A stretch of 64,000 bases of DNA from SXOA01 sp051004015 (lineage in GTDB: Bacteria; Planctomycetota; Planctomycetia; Pirellulales; Pirellulaceae), in contig JBPCKT010000157.1 in assembly GCA_051004015.1 (NCBI GenBank), positions 153,595 through 217,594 on the forward strand. The letters run 5' to 3'. Numbering within the stretch: position 1 is the first letter of the stretch; each line of letters opens with the position of its first letter. The position numbers and the translations under genes are program-made. Shown here in pieces: positions 13,948-21,883 of this stretch. Under the pieces are notes generated by a model. The model was given only the letters and a program-made list of their open reading frames with translations, did no database searches and had not been told where the DNA came from.

Positions 13948-14060
13948 GAACAGAAGGAAACTAAGGAAACTAAGGAAGGCAGAAGGTAAGTGTGGGAAAT
14001 CCTCTCCATGATTTTCCACCGCATTGGTTTCTCCTTCGTTACCTTTGTTTCCTTCTGTTC
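13948..14060. repeat. inverted repeat with GAACAGAAGGAAAC arms (MITE-like)
   Basis: GAACAGAAGGAAAC at 13948-13961 is exactly complementary to 14047-14060. The arms recur at 63643-63730. Fills most of the gap between the lipoprotein and the ACP gene. Confidence 0.75.
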
Positions 14061-14070
14061 AAAACGCCTT

Positions 14071-14469
14071 TCATGGCTGCTTGTCGCTCCCCGGCTTCCA
14101 CTTGCGGTGCTGCAGAATGAAGCGGATCACGTCGCCAATTGTCTGCAACTTTTCCGCCGCATCATCGGGAATGTCAATGTCGAATTCTTCTTCGAGTTCC
14201 ATCACAAGCTCGACGGTATCCAGCGAGTCAGCGCCAAGATCGTTCACGAAAGAAGTTTCCTCCGTAATTTTGTCGGGGTCGATGCCGAGTTGTTCGGCGA
14301 TAATCCTCTTCATGCGGGCATTCACAGCCTCGTCGCCCCACAGCAATGAACCGCAGTTCGGACAGACGGCATCTCCCGCCAGCGAGTATTCAATCGACGT
14401 CTCCGCTCCGCACAGCGGACAACGGCTGTCGCGGCCTTCGGGAGTTCGGGAAGAGATGGTGACGGCCAT
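14071..14469 (-). CDS. zinc-ribbon/acyl carrier protein fusion
   Basis: 132 aa. Residues 53-128 form a normal acyl carrier protein: DSLDTVELVMELEEEF contains Ser82, the phosphopantetheine attachment site. Upstream, in the same frame, is a zinc ribbon with two CxxC knuckles, Cys17/Cys20 (CPLC) and Cys36/Cys39 (CPNC). The ATG at 14469 has AAGGG 8 nt upstream, which supports translation of the whole fusion; an internal ATG at codon 53 would give a bare ACP. Canonical ACPs are about 78 aa and lack a metal-binding head. The gene is the last of a run with the sugar kinase at 14481 (11 nt apart) and not with fatty-acid genes. The zinc ribbon may recruit a partner; that is inference. Confidence 0.85.
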   Translation of the reverse strand: MAVTISSRTPEGRDSRCPLCGAETSIEYSLAGDAVCPNCGSLLWGDEAVNARMKRIIAEQLGIDPDKITEETSFVNDLGADSLDTVELVMELEEEFDIDIPDDAAEKLQTIGDVIRFILQHRKWKPGSDKQP

Positions 14470-14480
14470 GGGGTTGACCC

Positions 14481-15569
14481 TTATCGTTGCACTCGCCCGC
14501 TGGCATTCCCCCCCATCAGCGCCACCACTTCTTCCTTGCTGACGTAATTAAAGTCTCCTTGCACCGAGTGCTTCAGGCACGATGCTGCCACGGCAAAGGA
14601 GATGACCGACTGCGGATCGGCGAATTCAGGACTATTCAGAGCGAACAGCAGCCCAGCCGCGAAGGAGTCGCCGCCGCCGACCCGGTCAATAATGTCTCGG
14701 ATTTCAAACGGCTCGTACTGGCCGCGATTATCCAAAGGGGCGAAGAACGCCTTACCCAGCTTCGCGTCAAACAGCATTGCCCCCCAGTTATTGTGGTCAG
14801 CGGAAATGCTCTCCCGCAGTGTAATCGCAACGCGGCTGATATTCGGAAAGCGGCTGATGATCTGGCGGGCGACTTGCTCGTAGGCGGCGGCATCAATCCG
14901 CCCTTGCGTCACGTCGGTCCCTGTGGCGTGAATGTCGAGCACGTCGGCCGCGTCCTCTTCGTTGGCGATGACCAGGTCCACAAACGGCAGCACCTCCGCC
15001 ATGCACTGCCGGGCCAACTCGCGGGGCTTCGTCCCCGAGCGCCAGTTCCACAACTTTTTGCGGAAGTTCAGATCGCAGGAAACGCTCGCCCCCGCTTGTT
15101 TTGCCTGCTTCGCCAGTTCCAGGTTCGCCTCGCAAGCAGCTTCCGAAATAGCGGGAGTGATACCCGAGAGATGCACCCACTTGATGCCGGACAGCGCAGC
15201 CGCGAAGTCATATTCCCGCGGCTCCGCCAGGCTGATGGCGCTATGCGAGCGGTCGTAGAGCACCGTTGAACCCCGCTGATTGGCCCCCACTTCCACAAAA
15301 TACAACCCCAGTCGCCCTTCCTTCCGCCACAGGATTTGACTCACGTCGACGCCCAACCCGCGCAGCGTGCCAACCATTGCCTCAGTAACCGGTGTTTTCG
15401 GCAATGCAGTAAGATAGCGGGCCGATGCCCCGAAGAGTGCCAGCGATGCGCAGACGTTGGCCTCTCCCCCGCCCCACGTCACTTGCACGCTCCCCGGCAG
15501 CGCCTGGGCCCATCGCATATGCCCCGGCGGCGCGATGCGGGCCATGATCTCACCGAACGCCAGAAACAT
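14481..15569 (-). CDS. PfkB-family carbohydrate kinase, 2-keto-3-deoxygluconate kinase-like
   Basis: 362 aa from the ATG at 15569, where the first Rossmann strand begins (MFLAFGEIMARIAPPGH). WGGGEANVCASLALFG near residue 32 is the substrate-binding GG motif, and DRVGGGDSFAAGLLFAL near 310 holds the catalytic Asp and anion hole of the PfkB family. KdgK-type kinases phosphorylate 2-keto-3-deoxygluconate, a step in uronate breakdown, which would fit the inositol oxygenase at 3862; ribokinase-like specificity for another sugar cannot be excluded. It is cotranscribed with the small membrane peptide upstream and the zinc-ribbon ACP downstream. Confidence 0.85.
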   Translation of the reverse strand: MFLAFGEIMARIAPPGHMRWAQALPGSVQVTWGGGEANVCASLALFGASARYLTALPKTPVTEAMVGTLRGLGVDVSQILWRKEGRLGLYFVEVGANQRGSTVLYDRSHSAISLAEPREYDFAAALSGIKWVHLSGITPAISEAACEANLELAKQAKQAGASVSCDLNFRKKLWNWRSGTKPRELARQCMAEVLPFVDLVIANEEDAADVLDIHATGTDVTQGRIDAAAYEQVARQIISRFPNISRVAITLRESISADHNNWGAMLFDAKLGKAFFAPLDNRGQYEPFEIRDIIDRVGGGDSFAAGLLFALNSPEFADPQSVISFAVAASCLKHSVQGDFNYVSKEEVVALMGGNASGRVQR

Positions 15570-15597
15570 AGATGCACCATTCGCAAGGAGCGAGATT

Positions 15598-15729
15598 TTA
15601 CCGCCGGTCATCCCGCTCCCGGTCCTTGCCACTTCCGGAAAACGCCAGGGCGACTACCACGGCCACGACGCCCGCGACCAGAATCACGACTCCGCCTAAG
15701 ATCAGGAGCATCATAAAACTCATCGCCAT
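15598..15729 (-). CDS. 43-aa single-span membrane peptide
   Basis: Starts at the ATG at 15729, 2 nt after the stop of the upstream hydrolase gene, with GGAGAAG (inside the last codons of that gene) as ribosome-binding site, so it is translationally coupled. The peptide has one long hydrophobic helix (LLILGGVVILVAGVVAVVVA) followed by a charged tail KDRERDDRR, giving an N-out/C-in orientation by the positive-inside rule. It ends 28 nt before the sugar kinase start. Small phospholamban-like single-span peptides of this kind are easily missed in annotation. Function unknown. Confidence 0.75.
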   Translation of the reverse strand: MAMSFMMLLILGGVVILVAGVVAVVVALAFSGSGKDRERDDRR

Positions 15730-15731
15730 TG

Positions 15732-17954
15732 CTACTTCTCCAGCAGATACGCCACTACAGCCGCATTCTTCGCGTCCGGCTTGCCGCTGCTTAAGGTGAG
15801 ATTCTTCGGCTTCCCGGCTGCCTTATAGGCGGCGACGATGGATTCGCCGGAATCCGGCGTTTCGCCCAGGACCATGAGCCTGCCTGGAGCGGTGAGGGAG
15901 ACGATGCCGGGTAGATCGCCGTACTTAGCGCCGCCGGGCATGAAATCGGGATGCTGGTAGTCGGTGAGCTTGCCGAAGCGGAAGCCGCTGGTATCGACGA
16001 CCGTCTTGTCGATGGTCTCTTCACCCGCCTGAGCCCGCGCAGCAGCCACCCAATGACCCGCTCCTGCCAGGCCGACGAGCGAGATTTTCTCCGGCTTCTC
16101 CTTGTAGTTCTGGACGAAGCTGATGGCGGTGAGGATGTCATGCACGCGCTGTTCGAATACGGAGTGGTTGTAGCCCAGCGTAAAGCCGGCGAATTCGCGG
16201 GGGTTCTTGACTTTGGGCGTTTTTTCCAGCGGCTTGCCGTCCGCCAGGAATTCACCCTGATAGATGAGGTCGATGCCGCAAACCGCGGTTCCGGATTTGA
16301 GAAGCTGGGTGACGTCACTATTGGGAGCACCGTCCGGGTTGAGCAGGCCGGCTTTCCCCTTGTCGCTCACCCAGATGACGACCTTCTTGTTCCAATTCTT
16401 TGGCTGGAAAAAGAGCGCGGGGATTTCTTCCGCGTGGGCCTTGTTGCGGAGCAGACCGACGAAGCGAATGGGATCACCCAAAGTGGCTTCTTCCGATTGA
16501 TTCCATTCCACATCGCCTGCCGCCGACACGCCGCGGCCGATGATGGCGTCGATACCGCCGCCCACTACTTTCTTCCAAGCCGCCAGGCTCTCACCACTGC
16601 CATCATTCACCGGCGTGAGCTTCTTGACCTGCTTGTTGGCGTCGTCGGTCCAGTGCCGCACCAACTTCCGCTCGAAGTCCACGCCCCCCTCCGGCTTGGG
16701 ATGAGCGGCATCCCAAACCGTGAGCTGCGCGGCATCCAGCCGGGGGTAGTCCTGCTCAAGCACGGGATCGGGCAGGCCGAGTTTGAAATGCTTGTTGACC
16801 CAGGAGTACAGGGCGGCTCGACTGACGTAGTTGTAGTTGTGGCCGAAGTGGATGTAGGGGAACAGGGCGACGTTGTCGGGCGCACCCATAAAGGCGTAGT
16901 GGGCCTTGAGCTCCGGGAAACCCTTGGTCGCCATCTCCTTGGTCCAGTCGTTGGCGGCGGTGAGTCCCTGCGGCTTAGGGGCGAAGAGGGCGGCGAACTC
17001 AATGTTGCCGGTATCGACGCGAAGGCAACTGGCGTTCTCGCAGGTGCAGCCTCCCTGCATGGCGGTGGAAACCATGACCGCCGGAAAGGACAAGGCGATA
17101 CGGGGATCGATTGCCGCCAGCATGAAGGACTGCGTCCCGCCCCCGCTGGCCCCCGTGACGCCGATGCGGGCGGGATCAACCTCCGGCATGGTCAGAAGGA
17201 AGTCGACACTGCGGATGGAATTCCAGGATTGCAAGCCCATCACGCTTTGCAGGTTCGCTTCCGCCTGCGGGCTGTAGAAGCCCCAGTTTTCCGGCGTGTT
17301 CATCTCCGGCCGCTGCTTGGCGAAGCGGTGGACCAGGTCGAACGAAAGTTGCGTGCTGTCCGCATAGCCAATCATGTCGTAGTGAAAAACCACGCATCCC
17401 ATGCGGGCGAGCGTGACGCAGCGGGCCTGCAACGGATTGCGACCGCCAACTTCATGCTTCTCCGCTCCCTTGGCAATCTCGGCTTTGACCGCGGCTTCCC
17501 CCATGTCGTGGAACCGTCCGTTGGCCCAGTGGCCGTGCGGGCAGAGAATGCCGGGGAGTTTCCCCTCTTTCCCCTTCGGCTTGAACAGGCTGCCGGTGAC
17601 GTAGAAGCCAGGAAAGCTCTCAAAAAAGACCTTCTCCACCGTGTAATCCCCCTGATCAACCTTGCCATGCACGACAGGATTCAGAGGCGTCTTCTCCGGC
17701 AGCGGCCACAACCCCTGCGAAACCAGCATCTGCCGCCGCACCCGCTCCGCCCGCTGCTCCCAAGCCTCGCGGCTCTTGGGGGGCGTGAAGGGAAAATAGC
17801 CGTCGAGATCCTTCGGCGGCGAGAGGCGGATATCGTTGGGCAGCTTGCCGGCCGGCAGAGCGCGGGGAACATCGGCGCGCGAAGTTGTCGTGAAGCCGAT
17901 CACGCCGCAAATGAGCAAGAACGGCAAGGCAAGACGCGGGAGGGAGAACGTCAT
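15732..17954 (-). CDS. secreted alpha/beta hydrolase (acetyl xylan esterase-like), 740 aa
   Basis: Signal peptide at the start (LALPFLLICGVIGF, cleavage after TSRA). The first half is a full alpha/beta hydrolase: LPGILCPHGHWANG near residue 137 precedes the oxyanion region, and GVTGASGGGTQSF near 267 holds the nucleophile Ser in GASGG; a catalytic His is expected around YIHFGHNYNY near 372. The second half (from about residue 480) resembles another, probably inactive hydrolase-like domain with GLAGAGHWVAAARA near 640, where the nucleophile Ser is replaced. Likely hydrolyses ester-modified polysaccharide in the periplasm or outside. First gene of the run to the zinc-ribbon ACP. Confidence 0.78.
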   Translation of the reverse strand: MTFSLPRLALPFLLICGVIGFTTTSRADVPRALPAGKLPNDIRLSPPKDLDGYFPFTPPKSREAWEQRAERVRRQMLVSQGLWPLPEKTPLNPVVHGKVDQGDYTVEKVFFESFPGFYVTGSLFKPKGKEGKLPGILCPHGHWANGRFHDMGEAAVKAEIAKGAEKHEVGGRNPLQARCVTLARMGCVVFHYDMIGYADSTQLSFDLVHRFAKQRPEMNTPENWGFYSPQAEANLQSVMGLQSWNSIRSVDFLLTMPEVDPARIGVTGASGGGTQSFMLAAIDPRIALSFPAVMVSTAMQGGCTCENASCLRVDTGNIEFAALFAPKPQGLTAANDWTKEMATKGFPELKAHYAFMGAPDNVALFPYIHFGHNYNYVSRAALYSWVNKHFKLGLPDPVLEQDYPRLDAAQLTVWDAAHPKPEGGVDFERKLVRHWTDDANKQVKKLTPVNDGSGESLAAWKKVVGGGIDAIIGRGVSAAGDVEWNQSEEATLGDPIRFVGLLRNKAHAEEIPALFFQPKNWNKKVVIWVSDKGKAGLLNPDGAPNSDVTQLLKSGTAVCGIDLIYQGEFLADGKPLEKTPKVKNPREFAGFTLGYNHSVFEQRVHDILTAISFVQNYKEKPEKISLVGLAGAGHWVAAARAQAGEETIDKTVVDTSGFRFGKLTDYQHPDFMPGGAKYGDLPGIVSLTAPGRLMVLGETPDSGESIVAAYKAAGKPKNLTLSSGKPDAKNAAVVAYLLEK

Positions 17955-18167
17955 GGCGGGAACCTCGTGGACATGGCAGGGAAGGAGCGGGACATTTCAC
18001 CCGCGGTGACAAGTAGTCTAATGGGCACTGGCGCGAGATGCTACCAGCGCAGGCGTATTGCCTATCAGGCCCAACGGGCCGAAGCCGCTGAGGTGCGACT
18101 GAGCAGCAGTTCTGCAGTTATAATGCAGCGAGACAAGGCGGCGATTTTGCTAATCGATTGGGATATC

Positions 18168-18527
18168 ATGGCGAGAGTTCCTTGGGCTTACTGTTCAGCG
18201 GCAAGGGCAATGGCCACCCGAAGAATCATCAAGGGCTTGTTGGGGAACTTTCTCGGCACTTACGTCAGTGGGTATTCCGACTACGACGGATATTGGTTGT
18301 TCGGATTCTTGGTCGGGGAGTTTCCTGAGTTGAGAATCGAACTACTTCCGCCTGGCGATATTCAAACTCGGCCAAAGTCTATTCCGTTGCCCGCCCATAC
18401 CCCAGCCACGACGGCAAATTCTCCTCCCACCATTTGCGACAATCCGCCATCGTGTCGAACACGCGAAACGGCTCGCGGTCCATCATGCTATGCTGGTGGG
18501 CAGGGAACCAAGAGTTCCGTAATCTGA
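18168..18527 (+). pseudogene. possible gene remnant (119-codon ORF)
   Basis: In an otherwise empty 600-nt gap, the ORF from ATG 18168 (or 18210) starts with protein-like sequence: TRRIIKGLLGNFLGTYVSG then YSDYDGYWLFGFLVGEFPEL. After about 70 codons it turns into low-complexity Pro/Thr sequence that overlaps a different reading on the other strand. I read this as the 5' part of a gene whose rest has been lost. No family recognised. Confidence 0.35.
18379..18486 (-). pseudogene. 35-codon ORF, possible 3' remnant
   Basis: MMDREPFRVFDTMADCRKWW and a tail ending WLGYGRATE has the balanced composition of a real C-terminal fragment. It overlaps the end of the remnant on the plus strand. No ribosome-binding site is evident; it may be the relic of a longer gene or a genuine very small protein. 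Confidence 0.35.
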
Positions 18528-18568
18528 AATCTGCAATCCACAATCTGCAATCTCCGGAAGGTGCTCTC

Positions 18569-19441
18569 ATGAATCGTCGCTGGTGGCTCCGCCTGGCTTC
18601 GCTGGCGTTTGGATTTTCGGTCTCGTGGTCGGCCACGAACGGGGCCGAGTTGGAGAAGGTCAAGCCGCGGGAGGGGGGATATCGCATTTTGATGGTGACG
18701 CAGAGCGCCGGCTTCAAGCACGGCAGCGTGACCCGCAAGGACGACAAGCTTTCGCCGGCCGAGCGCGTGGTGACGGAGATGGGAATCCGCAGCAACCTGT
18801 TTCGCGTCGATTGCACGCAGGATGCGAAGAAGGACTTCACCAAGGAGAACCTGCAGAACTACGACATCGTCTGGTTCTACACCACGGGCGACCTGCCCAT
18901 TGAGAAGGACAACCTAGAGTACTTTTTCAACGACTGGCTGAAGAAGAAGGGGCACGGCTTTATCGGTGCCCACTCGGCGGCGGACACCTTTCACAACTAC
19001 AAGCCGTACTGGGACATGATCGGCGGCACGTTTGACGGCCACCCTTGGAACAGCAATGAGAACGTGACCATCACCGTCCACGACGGAAAACACCCCGCCA
19101 GCAAGCCGTGGGGGGAAGAATTCGAAATCCAGGACGAGATTTACCAGTTCAAGAATTGGCAGCCGGAGAAAGTGCGGGTGCTGATGAGCCTGAACATGGC
19201 CAAGACCAAGCTCAAGCAGCCGCGGCACGTGCCGATCCTGTGGGTGAAAAACTACGGCGACGGCAAGGCCATGCACATGAGCCTGGGACACAATGAGAGC
19301 GTCTGGGAGAACAAGACCTACCAGGAATCGCTGCTGGGCGGCATCAAGTGGATCCTCAACCTGGAATCGGGTGATGCCACGCCGAATCCGGAGCTATCGG
19401 TGGAACAGGAGAAGAAGGCGAAAGCGGATGCGGGGAAATAG
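18569..19441 (+). CDS. ThuA-domain protein (secreted)
   Basis: 290 aa from the ATG at 18569, which has GGAAGG 7 nt upstream and begins a signal peptide (MNRRWWLRLASLAFGFSVSW). The mature part is a ThuA (trehalose-utilisation-like, glutamine amidotransferase-like fold) domain: ILMVTQSAGFKHGSV near residue 42, YDIVWFYTTGDLP near 100, GHGFIGAHSAADTFHNY near 130, and the late signature PILWVKNYGDGKAMHMSLGH near 225. ThuA proteins are common in planctomycete sugar-catabolism loci, usually with glucose-type dehydrogenases, which are absent here. It is isolated, flanked by a remnant region and an inverted repeat. Confidence 0.9.
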   Translation: MNRRWWLRLASLAFGFSVSWSATNGAELEKVKPREGGYRILMVTQSAGFKHGSVTRKDDKLSPAERVVTEMGIRSNLFRVDCTQDAKKDFTKENLQNYDIVWFYTTGDLPIEKDNLEYFFNDWLKKKGHGFIGAHSAADTFHNYKPYWDMIGGTFDGHPWNSNENVTITVHDGKHPASKPWGEEFEIQDEIYQFKNWQPEKVRVLMSLNMAKTKLKQPRHVPILWVKNYGDGKAMHMSLGHNESVWENKTYQESLLGGIKWILNLESGDATPNPELSVEQEKKAKADAGK

Positions 19442-19457
19442 CCCCAGAAAAAAAGAG

Positions 19458-19528
19458 GAAATCTCAAATCTCAAACAATTTCCAATTTTGAAAATAGAAA
19501 TTCACATTTGTTTGAGATTTGAGATTTC
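19458..19528. repeat. perfect 21-bp inverted repeat, AAATCTC type
   Basis: GAAATCTCAAATCTC and its extension through CAAACAA (19458-19478) are exactly complementary to 19508-19528, with a 29-nt AT-rich loop. It follows the ThuA gene and could serve as a bidirectional terminator between it and the convergent methyltransferase-like gene. Confidence 0.8.
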
Positions 19529-19545
19529 TGTTTTGGGTCCCGGTG

Positions 19546-20106
19546 CTAGGCCGCCCGTCGCATCGCTCGTCTGGCAACGGCCGCATTTCGCTGAACATCC
19601 AGCAGCGTCAGCCGGCGATAGCTGGTTTTGCCGGTTTTGGTATCCGCGTCTTCCTGATAAATGAGCGAGCCGGTGTGGAGCATACGGGGCATGTAGGTCC
19701 AGGCTCGTTCCAGCGACGCGCGGTCCTGATCCGTGGAGATGATAAGCAGGTCGGTACCGGCCAGGCCGTTGGCGGCGCGGACCAAAGCATCGTAGGGGTC
19801 GCCGGGGACGAGCTTCATTTGCACGTCGGGCCGGCGGAGGTCATGAAAGGCCGACTTCAGCGAGAGGCCGGGCTGATGTTGGGGGCGGGCCTCGAACAGG
19901 TCGATGCCGGTGTATTTGAGCGGCTCTTTCGCGGCTTGCCAGGATAGGACTTCGAACATTCTTTGCGTCCGCAGGCCGTTGCCAATGCCGATTTCCACGA
20001 CGCTGCGGATGGATTTTCCCTTGACTGCTTTATAGAGAAAGCGGTCGGGTGCGGGGTGTGAGAAATAGAGAAGCCAGGTGCCCTGGATCAAGCTGCCAAC
20101 GCTCAC
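19546..20106 (-). CDS. class I SAM-dependent methyltransferase-like protein
   Basis: 186 aa from the GTG at 20106, chosen because AAGGA lies 7 nt upstream; a TTG at 20190 would add 28 residues with no such site. The core motif I is SVVEIGIGNG near residue 40, followed by an acidic residue closing strand 2 (YTGIDLFEA), which suits SAM binding. The later part (DLLIISTDQDRASLERAW) replaces the usual catalytic motif and is not diagnostic. It could methylate a small molecule or be a non-catalytic Rossmann protein. It stands alone, convergent with ThuA. Confidence 0.7.
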   Translation of the reverse strand: MSVGSLIQGTWLLYFSHPAPDRFLYKAVKGKSIRSVVEIGIGNGLRTQRMFEVLSWQAAKEPLKYTGIDLFEARPQHQPGLSLKSAFHDLRRPDVQMKLVPGDPYDALVRAANGLAGTDLLIISTDQDRASLERAWTYMPRMLHTGSLIYQEDADTKTGKTSYRRLTLLDVQRNAAVARRAMRRAA

Positions 20107-20180
20107 GTCGCATTCCTTTGCGGACGAAAAAAGTGCCTCTGGCCTAACTTCGTCCAGATGGCGCGGCGGAGTTGATGCGT

Positions 20181-20363
20181 CTAGAGCCAATCGGCACGGC
20201 TTGCCCGGTAGGTGTTATGGGAACGGACATCCCGCAAGGACGGCACACTTTGCCCAGGCGGAGCCAAGACCAGGCCGACGCAAAAATACTTATGTTGCGC
20301 TTTTGGAGGATTAATCTTCCGCTGCACAGATATCAGGCGTTTGTCAAGGTCGGCAAGTGTCAT
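20181..20363 (-). CDS. small hypothetical protein (uncertain)
   Basis: 60-codon ORF from an ATG at 20363. The first part, MTLADLDKRLISVQRKI, resembles an amphipathic coiled helix; the rest is unremarkable. There is no clear ribosome-binding site, and the sequence lies just downstream of the ketosynthase-like gene on the same strand. It may be a real small protein or chance. Confidence 0.3.
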   Translation of the reverse strand: MTLADLDKRLISVQRKINPPKAQHKYFCVGLVLAPPGQSVPSLRDVRSHNTYRASRADWL

Positions 20364-20413
20364 GTTGGTGATACTGTATTCACGCCCACCCAAACTCGTG
20401 GGTGTGCCACCTC

Positions 20414-21715
20414 TCAATACTTCTTCACCACCACCGCGCTCGCCTGCCCTTGGGGTGTCATGTTCAAATTGATGAAGTTGCCGCCGGGTGAAGCATCCGC
20501 GGAAGTCACCACGGCCACCGGACACAGCGGATCAACAGTCTGGTAGTTCAGCGTGCGGAACAGACGGCCGTGCCGGAGGGAAAGAATGCTGGCGATCAGC
20601 TCGACGAGGCCGCTGCCGGCGCCGAGGTTGCCGAAGTAACTCTTGGCGGCGGTGACGGGGATATCGGGGCGAGAAGCGAAGATGCGGCGGATTCCCTGGG
20701 CTTCGGCGGCGTCGGACTTGTGCGTTCCCAGGCCGTGGGCGTTGATGTGGCCGACTTGCTCGGGGGTCAGGCCGCTGGTCCGCAGTGATTGTGTCAGCAC
20801 GTTGCGAACTGCCTGATCCAGTTGGCCGACGCCATTCTTGTCGGTCACGGAGGTGGATCCAAAGCCGATGACTTCGCCCAGGATTGTGGCGCCGCGAGCC
20901 TTCGCGTATTCCAGCTCTTCGAGCATGATCGCCCCGGCCCCCTCGCCGATCACCTGGCCAGTGCGATGCAGGTCGAAGGGGCGGCTGAGGGTGGCGGGGT
21001 TGTCGCCATCTTCGGCAATTTCTTCCTGCGTGACGATATGCACCGTTCGCGCGGGATGGATGCGGGTGCCGGTTGCGCCGGCAATCATCACGTCGGCGTG
21101 GCCACGAGAGATGGTCTGGTAGGCTTCGCTCACCGCCATGTTGGCGGATGCTTCCCTCATCGTGAGCGAGTTGTTGGGGCCGTGCAGGTCGTTGAAGATG
21201 GCGATGTGGGCGGCGGGCAGGTTGGGCAGATACTTGAGCAGCCATAGAGGATCGACGGCGCTCTTGAACTTTTCCCCCCACATCCTGAAATCGAATTCCC
21301 CCTGCTCATTCAGGCAGTTGCGAATGCCGTCCGCGAAGTCCTGGGGCAGCGTCATCATGTAGTCGGAGCCATAAAGCACGCCGACGCGATCCCGGTCCAC
21401 ATCCGCCAGCGGCAAGCGGCTGTGCGTGAGGGCGAGTTGGGCGACGGCCACTCCCATCTGAATCTCGCGGCACATCATCTTGAGGCTCTTCTTGATGTTC
21501 CGCCCCATCATCTTTTCGAGCGGGCCGAAATCCTCAATGACGCCGGTGAACTCGCGGGCCTCGCCGCCGAACTTCGTCGGCAGCCGGTCGGCGGGGATGG
21601 ATTGCAGCGGACCGATGCCGCTCTGGCCGGCGGAAAGCGCTTGCCAGAGTTTTTCGGGTGTGTTTCCCAGAGGGCTGACCAGTCCCAGACCGGTTACGAC
21701 AACGCGGCGCGACAT
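20414..21715 (-). CDS. beta-ketoacyl-ACP synthase-like protein lacking the catalytic Cys (KS-beta/CLF-like)
   Basis: 433 aa with the full thiolase fold of FabF (VVVTGLGLVSPLGN at the start, GEGAGAIMLE near residue 258). In FabF-type enzymes the nucleophile Cys sits in a TAC-S-G motif; here the aligned stretch GPNNSLTMREASANM puts Glu188 at that position. The first catalytic His is kept (His327, NAHGLGT), but the second is Asn363 (KSYFGNLGAG instead of KS-x-x-GH). It therefore cannot carry out standard condensation. By analogy with chain-length factors, where the Cys is Gln, it may be a regulatory partner or a malonyl-ACP decarboxylase (inference). No ketosynthase partner or ACP is adjacent; an ACP fusion lies at 14071. 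Confidence 0.88.
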   Translation of the reverse strand: MSRRVVVTGLGLVSPLGNTPEKLWQALSAGQSGIGPLQSIPADRLPTKFGGEAREFTGVIEDFGPLEKMMGRNIKKSLKMMCREIQMGVAVAQLALTHSRLPLADVDRDRVGVLYGSDYMMTLPQDFADGIRNCLNEQGEFDFRMWGEKFKSAVDPLWLLKYLPNLPAAHIAIFNDLHGPNNSLTMREASANMAVSEAYQTISRGHADVMIAGATGTRIHPARTVHIVTQEEIAEDGDNPATLSRPFDLHRTGQVIGEGAGAIMLEELEYAKARGATILGEVIGFGSTSVTDKNGVGQLDQAVRNVLTQSLRTSGLTPEQVGHINAHGLGTHKSDAAEAQGIRRIFASRPDIPVTAAKSYFGNLGAGSGLVELIASILSLRHGRLFRTLNYQTVDPLCPVAVVTSADASPGGNFINLNMTPQGQASAVVVKKY

Positions 21716-21883
21716 GCAAGCAACTATCAAAGTAGGAGAAACGCAAGCAAGCCCAATGGCTCCATTAACGAAGCGTCATTTTAGTGAGACGCGCGTAAAC
21801 CGTCGAGGCGCGAGAGACTTGTTGGCCAGAGCGGCCAGTCCCAAGACCCTGAACCCGGCCCTCTTCGACGGGGAGAGAGAGAA

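Noticed and set aside
15951..18527. 858-codon ORF opposite the secreted hydrolase
   Set aside because: It is a long shadow frame in GC-rich DNA; composition is His/Arg/Gly-rich and lacks any motif. Only its last about 70 codons, beyond the hydrolase gene, look protein-like.
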